Shown here piece by piece: positions 39,254 through 48,016 of a stretch of DNA of 64,000 bases (within the stretch, counting starts at the first letter, position 1; each line of letters begins with the position of its first letter). Where the stretch lies: NCBI RefSeq assembly GCF_039871875.1, contig NZ_JBDPMD010000031.1:1-64000 (forward strand), in the 5' to 3' direction. The notes beneath the pieces were generated by a model. That model was not told where the DNA came from and did no database searches. It saw nothing but the letters and a program-made list of their open reading frames with translations. The position numbers were made by a program, and so were the translations under genes. The DNA comes from Sphaerisporangium sp039871875 (GTDB lineage: Bacteria; Actinomycetota; Actinomycetes; Streptosporangiales; Streptosporangiaceae).

Positions 39254-39457
39254 GGCTTGACTATTGCCAGCACACGGCGCCGTAAACTGCCGTCCGGCAC
39301 TGTGAAACACGAGGTCAACGGCCATATCCACCATAAAGCCCGCGCGGCTTTCACCAGGGACGGCCGTTCTTCACCAAGGTTTTCCATTTTCCCCGGAATA
39401 CCGATACAGACAATCACGCGCCGCGATTCCCGGCCGAACGTTGACCGTTCCCCGGCT
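39254..39457 (-). promoter_or_regulatory. Hopanoid operon leader/promoter region
   Basis: The 204 bp between the deacetylase stop and hpnC are markedly richer in A/T than the genes on both sides and contain no conserved ORF, so the operon promoter is probably here. A possible pair on the minus strand is TTGTCT-N17-AAAATG (about 39411-39382), not convincing. No hairpin strong enough to stop read-through from the deacetylase gene was found. Confidence 0.45.
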
Positions 39458-40303
39458 TTACCGGCGCCCGCCCGCGGAGACCGTGTCCTGGCACCCGCTA
39501 CTCCAGGAGGACCAGCCGTGGCCACCCCGCCGCCGCACGCCGTGCTCGCCGAGCGGGCCGACCTCAAGGCCCGCCGCGCGGCACCGTGCCACCACCTCCG
39601 GCAGGGCACCGAGCGCCACGCGCCACGCCCCCCGAGCGCTGGTGTGGTCGCTGTCGTGCAGCAGCACCGTCGCCCCGCCGCGCAACCCCGGCGCCAGCTC
39701 GGCCAGCACCGACCCCGGGGTGGCCGACGCCGTCCAGTCCCGCCCCCACACCGTCCACAACACCGGCCGCAGCCCCCGCGCCCGCGCCGCCACCAGCGCC
39801 TCGGCGCTCAGCACCCCGTACGGCGGCCGGTACCACACCGGGCGCACCCCGGTCACCTCCCGCACCAGCCGCACGGCCGCACCCATCTCCCCGGCCACCG
39901 CCCCCGGGCGGGCCAGCAGTGTCGCGGTGTGCCGCCAGCCGTGCACGGCGACCTCGTGCCCCTCCTCGGCGATCCTCCGGCCGAGCCCCGGGTGGCGCTC
40001 CAGCATCTCCCCCAGCACGAAGAACGTCGCCCGGCACTCCAGCCGCCGCAACTCCCGCAGGAAACACGGCGTGGACACCGGATCGGGCCCGTCGTCGAAC
40101 GTCAGCGCCACATGCCCCGGCTCCCCCACCCCCGCGAGACCCGGCACCACCCGCCGCACCCCGCGCAACCACGTCGCCGCGGGACCCACATGGACCAGCC
40201 CGGCCACCCCCGCCGCCAGCGCCGCGTACCCCGCCCCCCGGCGCACCCGCCCGGCCCCCACCTCGCGCCCCGCCGGCAGGCGCACCCGCTCAGCCCCCGC
40301 CAT
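39458..40303 (-). CDS. Polysaccharide deacetylase family protein (NodB fold)
   Basis: A 281-residue NodB-domain protein. Motif 1 is VALTFDDGPDPVST (metal Asp), motif 2 is EVAVHGWRHTATLL (H-x3-H metal ligands), motif 3 is WYRPPYGVL, motif 4 LWTVWGRDW, motif 5 TVLLHDSDHT. A hydrophobic stretch GYAALAAGVAGLVHVGP (about 25-41) suggests a membrane anchor with the catalytic domain outside. It would deacetylate a cell-wall or glycolipid GlcNAc. The ATG at 40303 leaves 38 bp to the divergent glycosyltransferase; an earlier ATG (40351) would overlap that gene. Confidence 0.88.
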   Translation of the reverse strand: MAGAERVRLPAGREVGAGRVRRGAGYAALAAGVAGLVHVGPAATWLRGVRRVVPGLAGVGEPGHVALTFDDGPDPVSTPCFLRELRRLECRATFFVLGEMLERHPGLGRRIAEEGHEVAVHGWRHTATLLARPGAVAGEMGAAVRLVREVTGVRPVWYRPPYGVLSAEALVAARARGLRPVLWTVWGRDWTASATPGSVLAELAPGLRGGATVLLHDSDHTSARGAWRVALGALPEVVARCRAAGLEVGPLGEHGVRRRGGHGWSSWSSGCQDTVSAGGRR

Positions 40304-40341
40304 ACGGCGCCCCCGGCCGGCCGTCGCCCCGGGAGACCGGG

Positions 40342-41406
40342 ATGACCCCACGGCGCGTGCTCATCCTCAGCGCCTCCATGGGCGCCGGCCACGACGGCGT
40401 GGCACGGGAACTGGCCAGGCGCCTCACCCGGGACGGCGCACACGTACAGGTCATCGACGTCATCCGGCTCCTCCCCCTGCGGCTCGGACCGCTGCTCCGC
40501 TGGTGGTACCGCACGACAGTCCAGCGCACACCCCTCGTCTACGAGATCGTCTACCAGGTCTTCTTCGTCCGCGGGTCCCCCGTGTCACCGCTGGCCCGGC
40601 TCGCCGCCCGGCGGCTCACCGCGCTCCTCGCACGGGAACGGCCCACCGAGGTCGTCTCGGCCTTCCACCTGGCCGCCCAGATCACCGGGCTGATGCGCGA
40701 CCGCGGCACACTGACCGCCCACAGCACCGTGCTGGTCACCGACTTCGCCCTCCACCGGCTCTGGCTGCACCCCGGCAACGACCGGTACCTGTGCCCCACC
40801 CCCGAAACCGCCCGCCAGGCCACCGCCGCCACGCACCGGCCCGCCGCCGCCTACGCCCCGCTCGCCCGGCCCGCCTTCCACACCCCGCCGCACCCCACCG
40901 GACGCCTGGTGCTGGTGTCGGCCGGCGCCTGGGGCGTGGGGCAGGTGACGCGGACGGCGCGGGTGCTGGCCGCGTCGGGGCGGTACACCCCGGTCGTGTT
41001 GTGCGCGGGCAACACCCGGCTGCGCCGCCGCCTCACCGCCGCCGGGCTCGGGCAGGCACTGGGCTGGCGCGACGACCTGCCCGACCTGATGGCGCGGGCA
41101 TACGCCCTGGTGGACAACGCCGCCGGCCTGACCTGCGTCGAGGCGTTCGCCGCCGGCCTGCCGGTGGTGTCCTACCGCCCCATCCCCGGCCACGGCCGCG
41201 CCGGCGCCCACGCCATGGCCCGCGCCGGCCTCACCACGTTCGCCCCGGACCCCGCCGCCCTGCTCACCGCCCTGGACCGCCTCGCCGACCCCCGCCACCG
41301 CGCCCACCGGACCGCCCCCGCCACCGCCCTGTTCACCGCCCCGCCCGCCGAGACCCTGACCGGCGACCCCCGCGAAGAGAACCCCGCACCCGCCGGCGGC
41401 GCCTGA
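40342..41406 (+). CDS. MGDG-synthase-like glycosyltransferase (GT28 fold)
   Basis: A 354-residue GT-B-type protein. The start VLILSASMGAGHDGVARELARRL matches the acceptor-domain start of monogalactosyldiacylglycerol synthase (SxGxGH), and residues about 110-130 (VVSAFHLAAQITGLM) follow that fold. The C-terminal domain has the GT28 donor signature MARAYALVDNAAGLTCVEAFAAGLPVVSYRPIPGHG. It should glycosylate a lipid acceptor at the inner membrane face. Divergent from the deacetylase, with which it may form a glycolipid-modifying pair next to hopanoid genes. Confidence 0.83.
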   Translation: MTPRRVLILSASMGAGHDGVARELARRLTRDGAHVQVIDVIRLLPLRLGPLLRWWYRTTVQRTPLVYEIVYQVFFVRGSPVSPLARLAARRLTALLARERPTEVVSAFHLAAQITGLMRDRGTLTAHSTVLVTDFALHRLWLHPGNDRYLCPTPETARQATAATHRPAAAYAPLARPAFHTPPHPTGRLVLVSAGAWGVGQVTRTARVLAASGRYTPVVLCAGNTRLRRRLTAAGLGQALGWRDDLPDLMARAYALVDNAAGLTCVEAFAAGLPVVSYRPIPGHGRAGAHAMARAGLTTFAPDPAALLTALDRLADPRHRAHRTAPATALFTAPPAETLTGDPREENPAPAGGA

Positions 41407-41456
41407 CCCGGGCGCCCCAGAAACCCCCACCTACCCGCGCCGCCTGACCCCGCCCC

Positions 41457-42311
41457 TCAGCCCGCGCTCAACTGCGCATGGAACAACGGCGACTGGGCCA
41501 GCAGGTAACTCCCCCCCACGATCAGCCCGATCCCGGTCAACTCCGGCACGATCCACCCCCCCGTGCGGATCTGCTCATCGAACATCGTCGTCCCGTACAC
41601 GATCGACGCCACCGGATCGCTCAGCGTCAACGCCGGCTGCGCCGCCACCAGCGTCCCGCTCTGCAACGCGTTCTGCAGCAGGAACAAGCTGCACAACCCC
41701 GCCACCACCATCGCGTACACCTGCCAGGTGACCGGCAGTACCGACACGTCCTCCTCCAGCACCACCGTGGCCTGCTTGATGAACGTCGCCGTGAACGCGA
41801 ACCCGATGCCCGCCGCCAGCCCGAACGCCACCGCCCGCCCCGCCCCCACCGTGATCCGCGCCACCAGCACCAGCGCCCCGATCGTCGCAAGCGTCCCCGC
41901 GGTGGCCATCAGCCACCCCGCGGCGTCCGGCCCCCCGTCCCCCATCTGGGGCGACGCCGAGAAGAGCAGCAACGCCAGCCCCCCGGTCAGCAACACGATC
42001 GCCAGCCACGACCGCACCCCGAGACGCACGTGGAAGACCCCCGACACCAAGATCATCGTGAACGGCAGCTCACTGATCAGCACCGGCTGCACCAGCGCCA
42101 GCCCGCCCTGCGACAACGCCGCCGCCTGGAACGCGAACCCCAACGTCAGCGCCGCGATCCCCCCGAGCCAGATCGGCGAGCGCACCAGGGCCCACAACAG
42201 GCTCAGCCGCATCGCCGCGCGCGCCGGCACCCGGCGCGCCGCGGTCCGCTGCAGCACCGAGGCCACGGCGTTGCTCATGGCGGCGCACACCGCCAGCAGC
42301 ACCGCGATCAC
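41457..42311 (-). CDS. DMT superfamily (EamA-like) transporter, second of pair
   Basis: A 284-residue membrane protein with nine to ten predicted helices in two EamA-like halves (e.g. VIAVLLAVCAAMSNAVASVL, SWLAIVLLTGGLALLLF, WQVYAMVVAGLCSLFLLQ, GIGLIVGGSYLLAQSP). GTG start overlapping the stop of the upstream transporter by 4 bp. Two unlike DMT proteins translated in tandem suggest a heterodimer, as for small-multidrug-type pairs. Substrate unknown; lipid or metabolite export is possible. Confidence 0.85.
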   Translation of the reverse strand: MIAVLLAVCAAMSNAVASVLQRTAARRVPARAAMRLSLLWALVRSPIWLGGIAALTLGFAFQAAALSQGGLALVQPVLISELPFTMILVSGVFHVRLGVRSWLAIVLLTGGLALLLFSASPQMGDGGPDAAGWLMATAGTLATIGALVLVARITVGAGRAVAFGLAAGIGFAFTATFIKQATVVLEEDVSVLPVTWQVYAMVVAGLCSLFLLQNALQSGTLVAAQPALTLSDPVASIVYGTTMFDEQIRTGGWIVPELTGIGLIVGGSYLLAQSPLFHAQLSAG

Positions 42312-43171
42312 CGCGCCCCGGCCCCCTGCCCCGACTTCACCAGATAGGGCGAACGGCCGAGCAGCACGATGCCCGTCACCATCGCGACCAGGCCGGCCAC
42401 CTCGGCCGCCAGCGCCCCCGCCGTCAGCTCCAGACGCTCCGCGAAGATCGCGATACCGAGCACGATGCCGGTGATCGGCTCCGCCACCGTCGTCGCGGGC
42501 AACGAGACCCGCAGCGGCGCCGCGTCGAAAGCGCTCTGGTTGAGCAGCAGCCCCACCACCGCCACGCACGGGACGACGTACGGCTCCCACGACGTGGCCA
42601 GCGCCTCCGGCCCGTGCCGCAGCGTGAGCAGCGACCCCCGGGTCAGCACGTCCTGCAAGCCGTACAGGATGCCCGCCGACGCCGCCAGCAGGATCGCCTT
42701 CACCTGCAGCGAGCGGTTGCGCCCCACCGCCACCAGCGCGGCCGACGCCGCCAGCACCGCCGCCACCACCATCCAGTGCGCCGAACCCGCCGACGGCGCC
42801 CGCCCCCCGTGCGGCTCCCCGAACGCCAGGAACAGTGCCACACCCCCGCTGACCAGCACCGCCCCCACCCACTCCGTCCACCCCAGATGCTCCTGGTAGA
42901 CGATGTGCGCGGCCGTCAGCGCGAAGATGAGGCTGGTCGCGAACAACGGCTCCACCGCGGACACGTCCGCGTCCCACAACGCCAGCGCCCCGAGCACCTG
43001 GCCACCGAACATCAACGCGATGCCCGCCAGCCACAACGGCTGACGGACCAGATGCAGCAGCAGCCGCACATGCAACATCTCGCCCAGCGGCTCACGGTAG
43101 GCGGCGTGCTGCTGCGCCACGAACCCCATGCCGAGCAGGCACGCCGCCATGAGCGGCACCAAGAAGATCAC
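42308..43171 (-). CDS. DMT superfamily (EamA-like) transporter, first of pair
   Basis: A 287-residue membrane protein, about ten helices, with LVRQPLWLAGIALMFGGQVLGALALWDADVSAVEPLFATSLIFALTAAHIVYQEHLGWTEWVGAVLVSGGVALFLAF as the first EamA half. Same layout as the partner at 41457-42311 (both carry RSPIWLGG/RQPLWLAG at the same place), so the pair probably arose by duplication. GTG start. The 145-bp gap to the divergent acetyltransferase holds its promoter. Confidence 0.86.
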   Translation of the reverse strand: MIFLVPLMAACLLGMGFVAQQHAAYREPLGEMLHVRLLLHLVRQPLWLAGIALMFGGQVLGALALWDADVSAVEPLFATSLIFALTAAHIVYQEHLGWTEWVGAVLVSGGVALFLAFGEPHGGRAPSAGSAHWMVVAAVLAASAALVAVGRNRSLQVKAILLAASAGILYGLQDVLTRGSLLTLRHGPEALATSWEPYVVPCVAVVGLLLNQSAFDAAPLRVSLPATTVAEPITGIVLGIAIFAERLELTAGALAAEVAGLVAMVTGIVLLGRSPYLVKSGQGAGAR

Positions 43172-43316
43172 GTGCCCCCTCCGAAGTCCCCCGCCCCCAC
43201 TGCGCTCCTACCCATCCCCTCCCACCTGGCGCACCGCCCACCCAGAAGATCGTTCTACCTCAGGTCAAAAGACCACCCGGAACCAACACCCAGCTATGAC
43301 CTGGTTTGATGGGGTG

Positions 43317-43811
43317 ATGATCGTGCGCGACGCCCACCCCGGCGAAATGCCCGCCGTAGGCGCCCTGCGGGTCGCCGCCTACGAGGCCGAGGGCTTGCTC
43401 ACCGCCCACCCCGCCTACGCCCGCAGGCTCAGCGCCCTCGGCGCCGACGGCCACGGCGAGGTCCTCGTCGCCGTCGAGAACGATCAGATCCTCGGCACCG
43501 CGATGCTCGACCCCTACGGCCCCGGCAGCGAACTCGCCACCGGCCCCCACGAGGCCGAGATGCGCGCCCTCGCCGTCGCCCCGGAGGCCCAGGGCCGCGG
43601 CATCGGCGCCGCCCTCATCCGAGCGGTCCTCGACCGCGCCGCCGCCCGCGGCGCCACGGCCCTGTTGCTGTCCACCCAGCCGGCCATGAAGACCGCCCAG
43701 CGGCTCTACCTGTCCCAGGGCTTCACCCGGCTGCCCGCACGCGACTGGGCTCCCATCCCCGGTTTCACCCTTCTTGTCTTCGGTCGCTCGTTGAGTGGTT
43801 TTGGTGGTTGA
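43317..43811 (+). CDS. GNAT family N-acetyltransferase
   Basis: A 164-residue GNAT protein: IVRDAHPGEMPAVGALRVAAYEAEG, EMRALAVAPEAQGRGIGAALIRAVLDRAAARGA (Q/R-x-x-G-x-G/A acetyl-CoA loop QGRGIG at about 91-96), LLSTQPAMKTAQRLYLSQGFTRL. Substrate unknown. The upstream region is less GC-rich; no strong Shine-Dalgarno (GGGG 4 bp before ATG). After the stop the sequence is AT-rich up to the erythromycin esterase gene. Confidence 0.87.
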   Translation: MIVRDAHPGEMPAVGALRVAAYEAEGLLTAHPAYARRLSALGADGHGEVLVAVENDQILGTAMLDPYGPGSELATGPHEAEMRALAVAPEAQGRGIGAALIRAVLDRAAARGATALLLSTQPAMKTAQRLYLSQGFTRLPARDWAPIPGFTLLVFGRSLSGFGG

Positions 43812-43854
43812 TGTCTGATTTGAACCTAATCCGCCGCCTTTACAACGTAGATTT

Positions 43855-45057
43855 TTATTGTGGGAGTTTGAACTCTTCGATCTCCTTGACGAAGACGATG
43901 GCGTCGACCTGATCAGTGGTGGCCGGGTCGAGGGAGAAGTACGTGTGGTCGGCCGGGACGCGTGGCGTCAGCTCCTGGTCCAGGGCGGCCGTGAGGTGGC
44001 CGGGGTCGATGACGGCGCGGTCGTGGGGAAAGGTCGACAGGAGCCCTTCGAGGGTGCCGGGATCGGGGACGTCGGAGCCGCGGCGGCCGAAGGTGGTGGC
44101 GGCGAAGCTGTACTGGTCGCCGAGACGGGCGCCGATGATGGCGCCCGCGCTCCACCACTGGAGCGGCACGCCGGCGAACCGCATGTGACTCTTGTCGCGC
44201 TGCAGGTGGCGGTTGTGGGCGAAGGCGAGGGTAGGGCCGCGACGGGCCTCGCGGCGGACGATGGCGTCGAGGTTGCCGGCCATCATCGTCTCGCGCAGGT
44301 ACATCAGAGTGCCGAGACGGGTGGGTGCGGGGTCGGCCACGCCGGCGTGGTAGCGCAGGAGCCCGGCGGCGGTGCGGGCGTACAGGTCGGCCCGCCACCA
44401 GTCGTCGAGGGATGTGGCGGCCGTCAGGTCGGGGGCGTACGCGGTGAGCAGCACGCGCAGGTCGTCGGCGATCAGGCGCAGTTCCTTGGCCTCGGGCGTG
44501 CCGCCGACGGACCGGGTGGCGTCCATGAGGCCCGGGCCGGTCCAGCGCTCGTCAGGGCCGAGCAGCTCGTCGATGGCCTCGCGACTCCAGGCCAGGTCGA
44601 GGTGGGCGGCGAGATAGTCGTACAGCGCGGTCATGGCCGGGCGCGGGGCGGCGGCGCCGGTCATCTCCAACGGGCCGTCGAAGCCGTAGAAGCGGATCCG
44701 CTCGCGCGGGGGACGTCGCTCGTTGTAGGCGCGCATCCAGCGCAGGAGTTCGCGGTTGGCGGGCGAAGCGCCGAAGCCGTGGCTGAAACCGCGGCTCATC
44801 GCGTCGTCGAGGGTCCCGGTGCCGTCGGTGACGTACGCGTCGGCGACCAGGGCCGCCAGGCAGTCGGTCTCCATGGTGATCGAGCGGTAGCCCTCGTGCT
44901 CGACGAGGTGGCGGAAGAGCTCGTTGCGCAGTTCGAGGAAGGCGCCGGTCCAGTGGGTGGGCTCGCCGAGGCCGAGCAGGCGGGTGGCCGGGGACATGAG
45001 CGCGCTGAGGGCACCGCCGGTGAACGGACGGGCGGCGTCCAGGATCGAGGTCGTCAT
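43855..45057 (-). CDS. Erythromycin esterase family protein
   Basis: A 400-residue EreA/EreB-superfamily hydrolase. Family marks: RLLGLGEPTHWTGAFLELRNELFRHLVEHEGYRSITMETDCLAA (catalytic-type Glu-x-x-His, about residues 26-70), RMRWMRAYNERRPPRERIRFYGFDGP-like segment, ETMMAGNLDAIVRREARRGPTLAFAHNRHLQRDKSHMRF (second His region). Macrolide lactone cleavage is known for Ere enzymes, but most environmental members have other substrates. ATG 45057; divergent from a TioE-like MerR gene that is its probable regulator, with a palindrome between. Confidence 0.86.
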   Translation of the reverse strand: MTTSILDAARPFTGGALSALMSPATRLLGLGEPTHWTGAFLELRNELFRHLVEHEGYRSITMETDCLAALVADAYVTDGTGTLDDAMSRGFSHGFGASPANRELLRWMRAYNERRPPRERIRFYGFDGPLEMTGAAAPRPAMTALYDYLAAHLDLAWSREAIDELLGPDERWTGPGLMDATRSVGGTPEAKELRLIADDLRVLLTAYAPDLTAATSLDDWWRADLYARTAAGLLRYHAGVADPAPTRLGTLMYLRETMMAGNLDAIVRREARRGPTLAFAHNRHLQRDKSHMRFAGVPLQWWSAGAIIGARLGDQYSFAATTFGRRGSDVPDPGTLEGLLSTFPHDRAVIDPGHLTAALDQELTPRVPADHTYFSLDPATTDQVDAIVFVKEIEEFKLPQ

Positions 45058-45095
45058 GTCTCTCAACTGTATCGTTGAACCGCCGGTGTAAGCTT

Positions 45096-45113
45096 TAGCC
45101 GTATTTACGGCTA
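45096..45113. promoter_or_regulatory. Palindrome between ere-like gene and TioE-type regulator
   Basis: TAGCCGTA-TT-TACGGCTA, 8-bp arms, perfect, 23 bp before the merR ATG in a low-GC gap. A second weaker repeat TCAAC-TGTATC-GTTGA lies at 45063-45078, just before the esterase start. Probable operators of the MerR protein. Confidence 0.7.
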
Positions 45114-45135
45114 CTGACGAGGACATACTTTCAAA

Positions 45136-45822
45136 ATGCGGTTGCGGCCCATCGATCTGGCGCGCGAGCACGGCCTGTCCACGCAGGCGGTGCGCAACTA
45201 CGAGGACGCGGAGATCTTGCCGCCCGCCGCGCGCTCTCCGCACGGCTACCGCAACTACACGCCGCGCCACGCGGCGGCGTTGCGCACGTTCCTCGCACTG
45301 ATCCCCGCCCACGGCCACGCGACCGCGGGCGCGATCATGCGGGCCGTGAACGGCGGCACGACGGAGGAGGCGCTGCGGCTGATCGACGAAAGCCACGCCC
45401 AACTGGCCGGCGACCGGCGCACCCTGGAAGCCGTGGAACGCGCCCTGCGCGACCTTGCTCCGCCGCGTGAACTGGAGCCCGGCGTGACGTTCATCGGCCC
45501 GCTGGCCCGCAGGCTCGGCCTCCGCCCGGCGACGCTGCGCAAATGGGAGCGGGCCGGCCTGCTCCTCCCCCGGCGCGACCCACGCACCGGTTACCGCGTC
45601 TACACCTCCCCCGACGTACGTGACGTACTGCTGGCCCACCAGCTACGCCGGGGCGGCTACGGCCTGGAGCAGATCGCCCAGGTGCTGGAACGCGTACGAA
45701 CAGCGGGCGGCCCTGAGCCGCTGCAGGCGACACTGCGGGACTGGCGCGACCGGCTGACGGCACGCGGCCTGGCGATGCTGACCGGCGCCGCCGCACTCGA
45801 CACCTACCTGACGACGCCATAG
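45136..45822 (+). CDS. TioE-type MerR regulator with two HTH domains
   Basis: A 228-residue protein with two MerR winged HTHs: residues 1-55 (LRPIDLAREHGLSTQAVRNYEDAEILPPAARSPHGYRNYTPRHAAALRTFLAL) and about 120-175 (GPLARRLGLRPATLRKWERAGLLLPRRDPRTGYRVYTSPDVRDVLLAHQL). TioE-family regulators show this double layout. The second domain supplies a full alternative DNA-binding head, so one chain may bind both half-sites. Next to the ere-like gene, its probable target. ATG, weak Shine-Dalgarno. Confidence 0.88.
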   Translation: MRLRPIDLAREHGLSTQAVRNYEDAEILPPAARSPHGYRNYTPRHAAALRTFLALIPAHGHATAGAIMRAVNGGTTEEALRLIDESHAQLAGDRRTLEAVERALRDLAPPRELEPGVTFIGPLARRLGLRPATLRKWERAGLLLPRRDPRTGYRVYTSPDVRDVLLAHQLRRGGYGLEQIAQVLERVRTAGGPEPLQATLRDWRDRLTARGLAMLTGAAALDTYLTTP

Positions 45823-45830
45823 CGCCTTCA

Positions 45831-46151
45831 GTGAAATGGCTGGCCAACACGCTCGGCCCGCCCCGGGACGGGCACTCGCTTCGCCACACCCGATCGTGTC
45901 GTCTCGCCGATCCTGACCGCACCATTGCCGAACTCGAGGCACGCGGCGGATGGACGCTGCATCAACTGCGCCACTCCGCGCTGACGCACGAAGCCGAGGA
46001 CGGCACCAACACCCCAACCCTGTTGGCTCGCTCCCGGCACGCCTCCGCACGCTCCCTCGAGCGCTATGCCCGGCCCAGTGTCGACGCCGTGGCCGCTCAC
46101 GTCGCCGACCGAGATCCCCTGCGCCGCCGGAAGCAAGGCACCACCCCATGA
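45831..46151 (+). pseudogene. C-terminal fragment of a tyrosine integrase
   Basis: From about 45950 the frame reads GWTLHQLRHSALTHEAEDGTNTPTLLARSRHASARSLERYARPS: HxLRH, LLARSRHAS and the nucleophile Tyr in LERYARP, the last third of an actinobacterial phage-type or plasmid integrase. The first 40 codons (from GTG 45831) do not fit the catalytic domain and the core-binding domain and Arg I are missing. It therefore is a decayed remnant, marking an old insertion 9 bp past the tioE-like gene. Confidence 0.75.
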
Positions 46152-46411
46152 GCTCCGGCGTGGTGTGATACCGCTGATTCCTGCGGACTTCCTCCTCGAC
46201 CCCGGAACCGACCAGTTCCGGGACGGCCGGGACGGGTCCTTGCTGCCGCGTGTGACCCGGATCCCGATGAACGGCACGACCTCGCCGAGTGTCCGCTTGG
46301 CCGCTGCGGTGATGGTCCTGGACGCTGTGACGGCGTAAGGCTCAAGGGAGTTCGATTCTCGATGGCCCGGACGCCAAGGACCAGCCTGGGCAGCCCGGGG
46401 GCACGTGTTGA

Positions 46412-47460
46412 TCAGGCCAAGTCGGCCAGGGCGTCGCGCGAAGCTGCGCGGCCGCTGATCCCGAGCTTGGGATATACCCGGTACAGGTGGCTGCCGACGG
46501 TTCGGTGGGGGAGGAACTGATGGTCGGCGATCTCCTTGTTCGACAGGCCTTTCGCGGCCAGTCGGGCGATCTGCAGTTCTTGGGCGGTCAGCTGGGTCAC
46601 CGCCGGGCGCGTCGTCGTCGCGGTGGTGGGGATCGCGACGCCGGAGGCCCGTAGCTCGGCTTGGGCACGGGCAGTCCATGGGCGGGCGCCGGCATGGTCG
46701 AAGGCGGCGGCTTCCGCGGCGAGTTCGTCGCGTGCCTGCGGGATCCGGTGCTGGCGACGTAGCTACTCGCCGTACAGCAGTCGCGTGCGGGCCGTCTGCA
46801 GCGGGTAGCCGTCTTCGGCGAGGGCGAGCTGGAAGCGCTCCTCGGGCTGGTTGCCGAGCAGCGCTCGGGTGCGGTGCAGCAACTGCCGCTGCAGCGATTC
46901 CTCCGGCAGCGCGATCGCCCGCAGAGCGTCTTCGATCTCCGCCGCGACGTGGGTGTTGGTGGCGCCGTCGGCGCTGAACCAGCTTGAGGCCAGATAGATG
47001 ACATCGCCGGCGCGCTGCAGGTCGAGGGGGGCGGCCCGTCGGGCGATCGCGCTGAACTCCAGCGGGTCTGGGTAGCCTGAAACGGCGATGAGCGCCAGGG
47101 CGCTGCGGGCGTTCGCGCGCGAGGTCGTCCAGCATGCCAAGGACGGCAAGGGACACCAGGAGCCGGTCAGGCGCGTTGTCGGCGCCGACGCCGAACACGC
47201 TGCGTAGCGCGTCGCGCTGCCGGTGCGGCAGCACCTCGGCGCGGTCGATCACGGCCTGCAGCAGCTGATGCAGGCCGGCCAGGCCGAGCACTGTCTCGCT
47301 CTGCACCCCGGCGCAGGTCAGTACCCGGAATCCGCGGCTGGTGGCCGTGGCGTGTGCGTGCTCGGCCAGGGTGGTCTTGCCGACCCCGGCTGCGCCGCGG
47401 ACCACGAGGGCGGCGCCTTGCTCATTCTGCGCCGCGTCCAGCAGTTCGTGAACGCGGATC
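46412..47460 (-). pseudogene. Broken LuxR family ATPase regulator (LAL)
   Basis: Pieces of one protein occur in order but in different frames: Walker A VVRGAAGVGKTTLAEHA and LGLAGLHQLLQAVIDR (about 47440-47100); TPR-like LQRAGDVIYLASSWFSADG to LPLQTARTRLLYGE (47100-46766); a TAG at 46763-46765 where the family has YGExLRR; then LRRQHRIPQARDELAAEAAAF and the LuxR HTH LTAQELQIARLAAKGLSNKEIADHQFLPHRTVGSHLYRVYPKLGI (46600-46450). The whole middle, several hundred residues between the ATPase and TPR parts, is deleted. The N-terminus is also incomplete. Non-functional relative of the intact 917-residue regulator at 59493-62246. Confidence 0.85.
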
Positions 47461-47539
47461 TCTCACGTTCCGACAATCGTGTCGGGCACTGTATGCCGGA
47501 CCGGCTGGGACGGCCAAGGCATGGCCGCCAGGGCGGTGG

Positions 47540-48013
47540 TTACAGGGGGCCGAGCGCTACGATGAGCTCGATCTCGACTTGGGCGTCGAAGGGCAGCCAC
47601 GTGGTCGCGATCGCGGATCTGGCGTGCCGTCCGGCGTTGCCGAAGATGTCGTGCAGCAGCTCTGAGGCGGCATCCAGGACGGTGTCCTGGTCGTGGAATG
47701 CGGGGGCGGACGCCACGAAGCCGGTGACTTTCACGATTCGGTTGATGCGATCCAGCGGCGCCACGGTCGTCACGGCGGCCAGTGCGTTCAGCGCGCAGAG
47801 GCGTGCCGCCGCGGCCGCCTGACCGGTGCTGACCCGCGCGCCGACCAGGCCGGTGACGGTGGGGACACCGGCCACGACCGGCGGGTGCCCGGCGGTGAAG
47901 ACGAGCCCGCCGGTTTGGGCCGCGGGCAGATACCGGGCCGATGGAGCCGGGGCCGGCGGCAGGTCCAGGCCGAGTGTGAGCAGATGCCCGGTCCAGCGGC
48001 ATGGCGGGTGCAC
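47540..48013 (-). CDS. RidA family protein
   Basis: A 157-residue YjgF/RidA-type protein, the enamine/imine deaminase fold. LGLDLPPAPAPSARYLPAAQTGGLVFTAGHPPV, AARLCALNALAAVTTVAPLDRINRIVKVTGFVASAPAFHDQ and SAIATTWLPFDAQVEIELIVAL match the subgroup that carries LPPAPxPxAxY at the N-terminus. The usual catalytic Arg region lies in GRHARSAIATTWLP. The first 12 residues (MHPPCRWTGHLL) deviate, so the N-terminus may have been altered by nearby rearrangement. It is 3 bp downstream of the broken hydrolase gene. Confidence 0.78.
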   Translation of the reverse strand: MHPPCRWTGHLLTLGLDLPPAPAPSARYLPAAQTGGLVFTAGHPPVVAGVPTVTGLVGARVSTGQAAAAARLCALNALAAVTTVAPLDRINRIVKVTGFVASAPAFHDQDTVLDAASELLHDIFGNAGRHARSAIATTWLPFDAQVEIELIVALGPL

Positions 48014-48016
48014 GGC

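Noticed and set aside
43812..43860. AT-rich sequence after the acetyltransferase stop as an attachment site
   Set aside because: No repeat of it was noticed elsewhere in the window; it is more simply a transcription-termination region between convergent genes.
46341..46375. A tRNA T-arm-like stretch (GAGTTCGATTCTC) near the integrase fragment, which could be an attachment site in a tRNA 3' end
   Set aside because: Only three of five T-stem pairs form, and no acceptor, D or anticodon arms are found around it; left unannotated.
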